In this document: positions 13,519-19,985 of the stretch, piece after piece
Position numbering within the stretch: the first letter of the stretch is position 1
Layout of the letters: every line of letters begins with the position of its first letter
Source of the DNA: an uncultured Paenibacillaceae bacterium
GTDB taxonomy: Bacteria; Bacillota; Bacilli; Aneurinibacillales; Aneurinibacillaceae
Reading direction: 5' to 3'
NCBI GenBank assembly: GCA_946478845.1
Contig: CAMLDI010000044.1
Location: 1 to 20,571 of the forward strand
DNA length: 20,571 nt
Notes under the pieces: model-generated
What the model was told of the DNA's origin: nothing
Seen by the model: only the letters and a program-made list of their open reading frames with translations
The model's database searches: none
Translations under genes and position numbers: made by a program

Positions 13519-14421
13519 GTGCCAGAGATTGTAACGAAAGTTTTCTTTGAGTTTCTTGATTTAGGTACGAACTTATTCGTTTTATTTCTTGGCATCTCAT
13601 TTTTTATTAACTTTATTCAAGCGTATGTTCCTATGGAAAAATTAGAAAAATGGATGTTTAGTAAAAATCGATTTTTAGGAAATTTAGCAGGTGCACTACT
13701 TGGTTTTATAACACCTTTTTGCTCATGTTCAACAATTCCCCTATTGGTTACAATGCTTAACCGTAACATACCTTTCCAAACGGTAATGACTTATTTATTT
13801 ACCTCCCCATTATTAGATCCCTGGATTTTAGGTCTGATGGCTTATATTTACGGGATGAAAGTAACAATTATTTACACTGTAACAACTTTTATTTTTTCAA
13901 TGATTATTGGGTGGTATTTAGATAAGAAAAATTATAAAGAGCATGTAAAGAAAGTTGTGATTAAAGGGTATCTTCCAGAACAAGATGAGGCACGAAGAAA
14001 AGATTTCATTTTAAATTTAAAGGAATCTGTTAAGGAAACGATTTACCTAATACGTACAGTGGCGGTTTATATATTAATTGGTGCGTTTATAGGAGCAATT
14101 ATTAAGGAAGCTGTTCCGACCCACTTCTTAACTCTTATTTCTGATCAAAATCAATGGTGGATTGTCCCTTTAGCAGCTATTCTTGGTGTTCCCTTATATA
14201 TTCGGTTATCTACAATGTTACCAATCTCTCAAGCATTACTTGTGAATGGATTCCCGATTGCCCCAACCATGGCACTATTAATCGGGGGTGCAGGTGCAAG
14301 CTTACCTGAAATTGTTATGTTACGGGGCATCTTCAGCAATAAATTAGTTGGGGCATTTGTTATATCGGTATTTATTATGGCAACTTTCTCAGGCTATTTA
14401 TTCTTAATTATTTATTCTTAA
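13519..14421 (+). CDS. arsP: ArsP-type organoarsenical permease
   Basis: A 300-residue membrane permease of the ArsP/DUF318 family with about eight transmembrane helices in two halves split by a charged cytoplasmic loop (about residues 132-175). The hallmark PFCSCSTIPLL (Cys68, Cys70) is present, as is SPLLDPWILGL and, in the second half, LGVPLYIRLSTMLPISQALL with LIGGAGASLPEI. Characterised ArsP proteins export trivalent organoarsenicals such as methylarsenite rather than inorganic arsenite. Start is GTG at 13519 behind a GGGGGGAG site. It follows arsR and two putative ArsR operators and heads a run that continues with the Cys-pair protein, CMD-like and ATP-grasp genes. Confidence 0.9.
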   Translation: MPEIVTKVFFEFLDLGTNLFVLFLGISFFINFIQAYVPMEKLEKWMFSKNRFLGNLAGALLGFITPFCSCSTIPLLVTMLNRNIPFQTVMTYLFTSPLLDPWILGLMAYIYGMKVTIIYTVTTFIFSMIIGWYLDKKNYKEHVKKVVIKGYLPEQDEARRKDFILNLKESVKETIYLIRTVAVYILIGAFIGAIIKEAVPTHFLTLISDQNQWWIVPLAAILGVPLYIRLSTMLPISQALLVNGFPIAPTMALLIGGAGASLPEIVMLRGIFSNKLVGAFVISVFIMATFSGYLFLIIYS

Positions 14422-14450
14422 AATCATAAATTTTAAGGAGGGGAATGGAA

Positions 14451-14588
14451 ATGAATTTATTATCAATTTTTAAAGGAAAAGCAAAGAAAAAAGATTGCTG
14501 TCAAATTGAGATTATAGAAATAAAAGAAGAAGATAGCAGTTGCTGTTCAAGTCAAAGCAACGAAGAAAAAAAGGAAGTATCCAAATAA
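14451..14588 (+). CDS. 45-residue protein with two vicinal Cys pairs
   Basis: This short gene runs from ATG 14451 to TAA 14588 and has a very strong AAGGAGGGG ribosome site 7 nt upstream. The product starts MNLLSIFKGKAKKKDCCQ, has a second pair in SSCCSSQ (Cys16-Cys17 and Cys31-Cys32), is rich in Lys/Glu and has no membrane segment. I know no named family. Two vicinal dithiols in so small a protein, directly behind arsP, suggest a thiol carrier or buffer for As(III), analogous in idea to the ArsD metallochaperone but unrelated in sequence. It lies 29 bp after arsP and is probably cotranscribed. Confidence 0.75.
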   Translation: MNLLSIFKGKAKKKDCCQIEIIEIKEEDSSCCSSQSNEEKKEVSK

Positions 14589-14642
14589 TAAACTTTTTTC
14601 GCCTAAAGATAATTATTAATAAAATATTGAGGAGTGTTAAAT

Positions 14643-14942
14643 ATGCTAACATTAAATCCCGAATTAAATTCCTATTTTGAAACATTTTTTAATGAGGCTG
14701 TACAAAGGGGAACATTACCGGAAAGGGAGAAAGTTGTAGCTATTCTAACTTCTGCCTTTTTATTAGGTGATCAAACCACATTGAAAAATGCCATCATAAC
14801 TGCGAAACAGCTAGGGTTTACAAACGAAGAAATTGGCCAGGTATCTGCTATCGCTATTGCCGTAAATTCACAAAGATTAAATAATCAAGTAGAAATCAGG
14901 ATAACAAGCGAAAATAATCAAATAAATACATGTTGCCAATAA
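14643..14942 (+). CDS. Carboxymuconolactone-decarboxylase-like (CMD/AhpD fold) protein ending in CCQ
   Basis: A 99-residue, all-helical protein with the CMD pattern: PEREKVVAILTSAFLLGD, then LKNAIITAKQLGFTNEEIGQVSAIAIAV, equivalent to the HxxxALxxGAT-EEI segment of the family. The CxxC redox pair that AhpD-type members carry in the first helix pair is absent (GDQTT instead), so peroxidase-type chemistry is unlikely. The tail ends NTCCQ, a vicinal Cys pair at the very C-terminus. ATG 14643 follows TGAGGAG with 8-nt spacing; GTG 14634 overlaps that site. It is 11 nt from the ATP-grasp gene. Its role is unknown; a scaffold or metalloid-binding role is possible. Confidence 0.75.
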   Translation: MLTLNPELNSYFETFFNEAVQRGTLPEREKVVAILTSAFLLGDQTTLKNAIITAKQLGFTNEEIGQVSAIAIAVNSQRLNNQVEIRITSENNQINTCCQ

Positions 14943-14953
14943 GGGGTTATTCT

Positions 14954-16180
14954 ATGAGCAATCAATATATTATTTTAGTTAGTCCTACCAGAGATAATGA
15001 AATTCAACTAGTGAAAGAGCTGGGATATAAAACAATATTATTGAGAAAAGAACTTTCATTTAATGAAATATTAGAAGTGGATGTACCTATCGAAATTGAT
15101 TTAAACAATGAAACTTTAGTATTGGATAGGTGTTTAGAATTATCCAGAAATTATGATATTATATCAGTATTTACAATGAATGAATATCGAATTCCATTGG
15201 CATCTAAAATAGGTGAATTACTTAATTTAAAATACATCTTATCATATGAAGCTGCATTATGTTGCAGGAATAAAAAATTAACAAGACAGAGATTAAATGC
15301 TGCTGGTATTGGACCCGTTCAATACCTCCTTCTTAATTCCAAAAATGATTTAACATCTCAACTAAGGGGATTTGATTTTCCTCTAATCGTAAAACCTTCT
15401 AATGATTCGGGCAGTAAAAATGTTTATCAATGTCAGAACATACAAGAAGTAAAAAAAGCTATCAACAACATTTTACAAAGTGGAAAAAACAATGTTGGTC
15501 AGGCTATCGATCCAGAAATACTTATTGAAGAATTATTAGATGGACCAGAATTTAGTGTAGAATCTGTTACAGTAAATGGGGATACTTCCATTATTGGAAT
15601 AACAGAAAAAATTGTAACTTCATTCCCTCATTCTATTGAAATAGGCCATGATTTTCCGGCGAATCTAAACAAAAATCAAGAATTAGAAATAAAAAAATTA
15701 GTAAGGGAAAGCTTAGCAGTTATTGGTGTTGATTTTGCTGTTACACACACTGAAGTTAAGTTAACAAAAAAAGGGGCAAGAATTGTAGAAATTAACGCAC
15801 GACCAGGTGGAGATGAAATACCACACCTGGTTCAGGTTGTTACAGGTGTGGATCTTAAAACTTTAGCACTTTATGTTACTTTAGGAAAAGGAATTAACTC
15901 CCTTTCTTTTTCTTTATCTGGTATTCCTTCGGCGTCTATTCGCTTTTTTTTGGCTAATGAAGAAGGAGAAGCTTACTTTGATCGAAATTTTCACTCTGAC
16001 CATATCAAAAAAAATAAATGGTATATTCAAAACGGTCAATTGGTCAAAAAAACAGAAAGTAACTTTGATCGTTTAGGGTACTTTATTGTTTATGGTGATG
16101 AAGAAAACTGTTCAAGTCAGAAAGCAAATTATTTACAAGAAAAGTTGAAGGTAACAATCAAGAAACCTTTCAAAGTTTAA
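14954..16180 (+). CDS. ATP-grasp ligase, L-amino-acid-ligase-like
   Basis: A 408-residue ATP-grasp enzyme. An N-terminal Rossmann-like pre-ATP domain (about 1-100) is followed by the nucleotide fold with LIVKPSNDSGSKNV (Lys147), the EELLDGPEFSVE segment (192-203) and the metal-binding stretch HTEVKLTKKGARIVEINARPGGD (Glu268, Glu279, Asn281). This is the layout of carboxylate-amine ligases such as BacD/YwfE, which form dipeptides through acyl phosphates. The substrate is unknown; in this context it could join an organoarsenical amino acid to another amino acid, which is inference. ATG 14954 follows AAGGGG; the in-frame ATG 14930 has no ribosome site. A strong terminator follows the stop codon. 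Confidence 0.85.
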   Translation: MSNQYIILVSPTRDNEIQLVKELGYKTILLRKELSFNEILEVDVPIEIDLNNETLVLDRCLELSRNYDIISVFTMNEYRIPLASKIGELLNLKYILSYEAALCCRNKKLTRQRLNAAGIGPVQYLLLNSKNDLTSQLRGFDFPLIVKPSNDSGSKNVYQCQNIQEVKKAINNILQSGKNNVGQAIDPEILIEELLDGPEFSVESVTVNGDTSIIGITEKIVTSFPHSIEIGHDFPANLNKNQELEIKKLVRESLAVIGVDFAVTHTEVKLTKKGARIVEINARPGGDEIPHLVQVVTGVDLKTLALYVTLGKGINSLSFSLSGIPSASIRFFLANEEGEAYFDRNFHSDHIKKNKWYIQNGQLVKKTESNFDRLGYFIVYGDEENCSSQKANYLQEKLKVTIKKPFKV

Positions 16181-16202
16181 TAATTCTTTAGATAACTCGA
16201 GT

Positions 16203-16240
16203 AAAAAAACAGTAGTTCAAATGGAATCTACTGTTTTTTT
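16203..16240 (+). terminator. Rho-independent terminator after the ATP-grasp gene
   Basis: ACAGTAG (preceded by seven A) pairs with CTACTGT (followed by T7), with a 12-nt loop region. It ends the arsP-to-ATP-grasp transcript and separates it from the radical SAM operon. Confidence 0.85.
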
Positions 16241-16258
16241 ATGAATAAAAATACATTT

Positions 16259-16303
16259 TTTATAATATTTTATTATATTTAAAATATATTAAAATATTAT
16301 AAA
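16259..16303. repeat. 45-bp near-perfect AT-only palindrome
   Basis: Centred on base 16281, 21 of 22 base pairs are symmetrical (only 16273/16289 fails). The core is ATATTT-A-AAATAT and the outer arms are TATAATATTTTA and TAAAATATTATA. All bases are A or T. It lies between the terminator and the promoter of the radical SAM operon. It could extrude as a cruciform, bind a nucleoid protein, or act as an upstream A/T element. No known family matches. Confidence 0.75.
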
Positions 16304-16332
16304 TATATTGAAAATATAGTGTTAAATGTTTA

Positions 16333-16354
16333 CAATTGTATTGAAATACAATTG
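16333..16354. promoter_or_regulatory. Operator-like dyad over the -35 of the radical SAM operon
   Basis: Perfect 10-bp arms CAATTGTATT and AATACAATTG with a 2-bp GA centre. The dyad covers the -35 hexamer, the position for repression. It does not match the ATCAA-N6-TTGAT dyads, so a different regulator is implied. Confidence 0.6.
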
Positions 16355-16368
16355 GGAAAAATTATAAT
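16341..16368 (+). promoter_or_regulatory. Sigma-A promoter of the radical SAM operon
   Basis: TTGAAA (16341-16346) and a perfect TATAAT (16363-16368) with a 16-bp spacer. The leader to the start codon is about 65-70 nt and contains no obvious riboswitch. Confidence 0.65.
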
Positions 16369-16442
16369 ATTAAATCAATAATTACGTTTACATCATAAGA
16401 TCCACTTGAGCCATAAAGTTAATAGCTTAGGAGGTAAATTAA

Positions 16443-17717
16443 ATGAATATCTTACTGATTTCCAATTTTGAAGGGGGATTTCAGCCTAATACCATTGCAA
16501 CGGCTGCTACCTCTTTGATAAAAGCTGGATTTAACGTATCAGTCCTAGATATTTACGTTGAAGGGATTAGTGAGGAAAGGTTTTTAGACAAAGACTTAGT
16601 AGCAATTTCAATCCCACTATTCGATGCAATACATGCTGGAGTAGAAATAGCAAAACGTATTGCTGCTATTAACCCAAATGCACATATCACATTTTTTGGA
16701 CAGCATGCGACTATTAATGCCAATCGCTTAGCAGGAAAGTATAGTGACTCTTGTATTTGTGGAGAATGGGAGCAGCCTTTAACATTGCTTGCTAAAAACC
16801 TTTCAAGAGAAACACAACAAGACATTCCGGGTGTATTAAGTGCTGAACAAGCTATAAAAGGAGAGACCATCCCCCCTTATATGGGACGTAATCACCTTGA
16901 TGTGCCTTCTAGACATTTATTGCCACCGTTATATAAATATCCTCAAAAGCAAATTAATCATATCTTACAATCGGAGGAGATAGTTGGCTCAACTGAAATT
17001 ACTAGAGGATGTCATCACAAATGCTTGTACTGTTCAGTATATGCTGCATTTAACGGAAAAATTATCTTAATTCCTGATGAAATTGTTTTACAAGATGTTA
17101 GAAACTTAGTAGAAGATGGAATGACCCACCTCTCCTTTATTGATGCTGATTTCTTTAATACTAAGTACCAGGGTATTAAAATATTACGAAAACTACACCA
17201 AATATTTCCTCACTTAACCTACGATTTTACCACTCGTGTTGATCATATTTTAGAAAATAAAGAAACCTTATTAGAAATGAAAAACTTAGGTGTTAAATTT
17301 ATCACCTCAGCACTCGAATTTCCTTCTGAAAACGTGCTTGATGCTGTGGCTAAAAATACTAGTGTTGCTGCTATAGAAGAAGCTGTTCATTTTTTACAAG
17401 AAATTGATATTAAATTAAACCCAACGTTTATTATGTTCAACCCTTGGACTAGTTTTGAGGATCTTACAATATTTAGATTATTTATAGAAAATAATCAATT
17501 AGGGCAATTAATAGATCCAATCCAATATGAAACTAGGTTATACCTATACAAAGGGTCTCCTCTATTACATAAAGAATCCATTAAAGCTTTAGATTTAACT
17601 GAATATGAATTCCATTATGATTGGAAGCATCCTGATCCAAGAATGGACGAACTATATTTTGAAATATTAACACCTGTTGAAGAGGGCATTTTTAAACGGT
17701 GCTGTTTGAAATGTTAA
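16443..17717 (+). CDS. RCCLKC-tail radical SAM protein, ArsL-like
   Basis: A 424-residue protein. Residues 1-110 form a Rossmann-like domain resembling the cobalamin-binding domain of B12 radical SAM enzymes, but without the DxHxxG cobalamin-ligand motif. The radical SAM core begins with RGCHHKCLYC (Cys190, Cys194, Cys197: CxxxCxxC for the 4Fe-4S cluster and SAM). The protein ends exactly in RCCLKC (419-424). As I recall, this tail defines a radical SAM family that includes ArsL, which transfers the 3-amino-3-carboxypropyl group of SAM to As(III) in arsinothricin biosynthesis. The tail would bind arsenic. Start ATG has an ideal AGGAGGT site. It heads an operon with aquaporin, CobW-like and Cys-pair genes. 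Exact product unproven. Confidence 0.88.
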   Translation: MNILLISNFEGGFQPNTIATAATSLIKAGFNVSVLDIYVEGISEERFLDKDLVAISIPLFDAIHAGVEIAKRIAAINPNAHITFFGQHATINANRLAGKYSDSCICGEWEQPLTLLAKNLSRETQQDIPGVLSAEQAIKGETIPPYMGRNHLDVPSRHLLPPLYKYPQKQINHILQSEEIVGSTEITRGCHHKCLYCSVYAAFNGKIILIPDEIVLQDVRNLVEDGMTHLSFIDADFFNTKYQGIKILRKLHQIFPHLTYDFTTRVDHILENKETLLEMKNLGVKFITSALEFPSENVLDAVAKNTSVAAIEEAVHFLQEIDIKLNPTFIMFNPWTSFEDLTIFRLFIENNQLGQLIDPIQYETRLYLYKGSPLLHKESIKALDLTEYEFHYDWKHPDPRMDELYFEILTPVEEGIFKRCCLKC

Positions 17718-17731
17718 AGGAGAGAAAAACA

Positions 17732-18451
17732 GTGGCAGAAAAATCAATTGGAGCTTCCCCTATTACTAATACACATGTATTTCCTAACATCAATACCTAT
17801 ACTAAGGCTAAACAAAAGCTAATAGCAGAGTTTACTGGTACTTATTTTCTAGTCTTTGCAGGAACTGGGGCAATTATTGTGGACTCTCTTACAAAGAGTT
17901 TAACGCATGTTGGAGTGGCCATTACATTCGGTCTAGTAGTTTTGACTATGATCTACTCCTTTGGCCACATTTCGGGAGCACATTTTAATCCAGCAGTTAC
18001 TCTTGCCTTTCTACTCCTTAGAAAAATCTCTAAGCGAGAAGCAATCCAATACATTTTTATTCAATTAATCGCAGCCTTAGCAGCAAGTACTACCTTATTA
18101 CTTATGTTTGGAAATGTGTCATATTTAGGAGCAACTTTACCCAGTGGATCGTGGTTACAAAGCTTTGTTTTAGAGTTTGTTTTGACATTTGTACTTATGT
18201 TGGTGATTTTAACTACTGCTGTCCATGAAAAAGCTATCAAAACCTTTTCTGGTACAGCTATAGGAGCGACGATTGCTTTAGAGGCTATGTTTGGTGGCCC
18301 TATTAGCGGAGCATCCATGAATCCTGCTAGATCATTCGGGCCAGCAATAGTTTCCGGGACATTTTATAGTCTGTGGATATATTTATTTGCAACTACCTTA
18401 GGGGCTTTGTGTGCAGCCTTAATTTACAAAACTCTTCATATAAATGATTAA
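17732..18451 (+). CDS. Aquaporin (MIP), NIP/AqpN-like
   Basis: A 239-residue channel with six membrane helices and both NPA boxes, in SGAHFNPAVT (86-88) and SGASMNPARSFGPA (197-199). The NPARS form (not NPARD) excludes a GlpF-type glycerol facilitator. The overall signature resembles plant nodulin-26-like proteins and the bacterial AqpN group, members of which conduct arsenite and occur in ars operons. The N-terminal 25 residues are a polar extension. GTG 17732 has AAAGGAG with 9-nt spacing; the in-frame TTG 17699 would overlap the radical SAM gene. The 14-nt gap to the radical SAM gene implies cotranscription. It most likely admits As(OH)3 as substrate for the enzyme, though export or water transport is possible. 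Confidence 0.9.
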   Translation: MAEKSIGASPITNTHVFPNINTYTKAKQKLIAEFTGTYFLVFAGTGAIIVDSLTKSLTHVGVAITFGLVVLTMIYSFGHISGAHFNPAVTLAFLLLRKISKREAIQYIFIQLIAALAASTTLLLMFGNVSYLGATLPSGSWLQSFVLEFVLTFVLMLVILTTAVHEKAIKTFSGTAIGATIALEAMFGGPISGASMNPARSFGPAIVSGTFYSLWIYLFATTLGALCAALIYKTLHIND

Positions 18452-18463
18452 TGGGGGAAACAA

Positions 18464-19573
18464 ATGAAAACTGTTAAATTGATATTACTTGGAGGATTTT
18501 TAGGCGCAGGTAAAACTACAACAATGATAAAATCTGCTTTAAAACTTGAGGAACAAGGCTATCGTGTTGCAATTGTGACCAATGATCAAGGAAAAGAACT
18601 GATTGATACTGAAATCGCCCGTCAAAATGGATTGGACACAAAGGAAGTAACAGGGGGTTGTTTCTGTTGTCAATTTGATGATTTATACAATAATCTAAAT
18701 ATTTTAGTAGAAGAAAAAAAACCAGATGTTATTATTGCAGAAGCTGTAGGAAGCTGTACAGACCTGGCCGCAACTGTTATACGGCCTTTAAAGCAATATT
18801 ATTCTGATCAATTTAAGACCGCACCTTTAACTATTGTTGTAGACCCTGCTAGATTATTACAGGAGCTTAATGTTGACGAGGAAAAAGCATCTTTTTCACA
18901 CTCAGTGAGCTATATCTTTGAGAAGCAATTAGCTGAAGCAGACATCATTGCACTAAACAAAGTAGACCGTTATCCTTTTGAGGAGGTCAATAAATTAATT
19001 AATTATTTACTACAACGTTATCCACAGGCTATTGTCAAGAGCATTTCTGCTGAAAGAGGAGATAACCTTGGGGAATTAACAGAAACTTGGTTAACAACAG
19101 ATCTTGGTGGAGATAAAGTATTAGACATAGATTATAACTTATATGCAGAAGGAGAAGCTAAACTAGCTTGGATGAATCTTTTGGGTGATTTAAGTACTAA
19201 TCAAGAAATAGATCCCTATGAATGGACCCAACGTTTGTTAAATAAGCTAAATAGTCATTTTAAAAGAGAAAAGATGGCAATTGCTCATTTGAAAATTCAT
19301 ATAGGTTTTGAAGAAGGATTTGTTAAAGCAAGTATGGTTCAGACAGATGATCAACCAACATTTACTGAACAAAATGTAAATAAGGGAAAAAACTTTAGAG
19401 TAGTATTAAATATTCGTATTGAAGCTTCCCCAGCTATTCTCAATCTAGTGGTAGCAGATACACTGGGAGCACTTAATAAAGAATTTGAAACTAATTGGAA
19501 TGAAACATACAATGAATGCTTTAGCCCTCTTCCTCCAAAGCCAGTTCATCGTTTATCTGAAGTTGGACTTTAA
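18464..19573 (+). CDS. CobW/COG0523-family GTPase
   Basis: A 369-residue G3E GTPase. Walker A is GGFLGAGKTT (10-19), the metal-binding CxCC motif is GGCFCC (Cys66, Cys68, Cys69), the switch region reads EAVGSCTD with an additional Cys98, and the guanine-specificity motif is NKVD (165-168). The C-terminal domain (about 235-369) is divergent. COG0523 proteins deliver zinc, cobalt or other thiophilic ions to client enzymes using GTP. Here the client might be the radical SAM protein, and the cargo a metal or As(III) held by the CxCC thiols; this is inference. ATG 18464 follows GGGGGAAACAA, 12 nt after the aquaporin stop. Confidence 0.9.
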   Translation: MKTVKLILLGGFLGAGKTTTMIKSALKLEEQGYRVAIVTNDQGKELIDTEIARQNGLDTKEVTGGCFCCQFDDLYNNLNILVEEKKPDVIIAEAVGSCTDLAATVIRPLKQYYSDQFKTAPLTIVVDPARLLQELNVDEEKASFSHSVSYIFEKQLAEADIIALNKVDRYPFEEVNKLINYLLQRYPQAIVKSISAERGDNLGELTETWLTTDLGGDKVLDIDYNLYAEGEAKLAWMNLLGDLSTNQEIDPYEWTQRLLNKLNSHFKREKMAIAHLKIHIGFEEGFVKASMVQTDDQPTFTEQNVNKGKNFRVVLNIRIEASPAILNLVVADTLGALNKEFETNWNETYNECFSPLPPKPVHRLSEVGL

Positions 19574-19586
19574 GGGGGAAACAAAT

Positions 19587-19985
19587 ATGAAATTAAAAAA
19601 CTTGATAGAAATTTTTCCGAGTATACCAATCTTTCATGACGACTGTTGTAATTCAGATTCAGAAAAAGATTCATTTTCAGGTTGCTGTGAAGGTAGCCAA
19701 AATTTCTTTGAAGATAGTTTAAAAATAAAAGAACAATTAAAAGATTATTTTAATGAATCTATAAATGTCCATATTTATAATTATGATTTATCAATAGATC
19801 GAGTAATGGCTAAAAAGAAATTAAGGGGTTTGTTTAAAAAAAAGGGGTTCCAATATATCAGTGAGGACGAAATTATTAAGTATGTAACCCCAACAGTGGT
19901 GGTTAACGGAAATTTGATCAGTTTTTCCACAAAACCTAATATTGAATCAATAATAACAGAACTTTTAACCAGTAAAGCTAAATGA
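19587..19985 (+). CDS. Small thioredoxin-fold-like protein with two Cys pairs (ArsD-like idea)
   Basis: A 132-residue protein. Two vicinal pairs lie near the N-terminus (FHDDCCNSD, Cys20-Cys21, and FSGCCEGS, Cys33-Cys34). The rest looks like a thioredoxin-type alpha/beta fold ending in YVTPTVVVNGNLISFSTKPNIESII, where TP resembles the cis-proline loop and VNGNLI the following hairpin. No CxxC active site is present. ArsD, an As(III) chaperone with a thioredoxin-like fold, has comparable size, Cys pairs and a similar terminal LPxxxVDG segment, but the resemblance is too weak to name it. ATG 19587 follows AAGGGGGAAACAAAT, almost the same ribosome-site context as the CobW gene. It is the last gene of the operon. 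Confidence 0.75.
   Translation: MKLKNLIEIFPSIPIFHDDCCNSDSEKDSFSGCCEGSQNFFEDSLKIKEQLKDYFNESINVHIYNYDLSIDRVMAKKKLRGLFKKKGFQYISEDEIIKYVTPTVVVNGNLISFSTKPNIESIITELLTSKAK

Noticed and set aside
16443..16772. Calling the N-terminal domain of the radical SAM protein a true B12-binding domain
   Set aside because: The DxHxxG cobalamin-ligand motif is absent; only the Rossmann-like pattern is seen.
16553..16870. Open frame on the minus strand inside the radical SAM gene
   Set aside because: It lies entirely within a well-supported gene, has no ribosome site and no recognisable domain; treated as a shadow.
19587..19985. Naming this gene arsD
   Set aside because: The Cys positions and flanking motifs differ from ArsD, and no arsA gene is in the window; only a structural analogy is offered.
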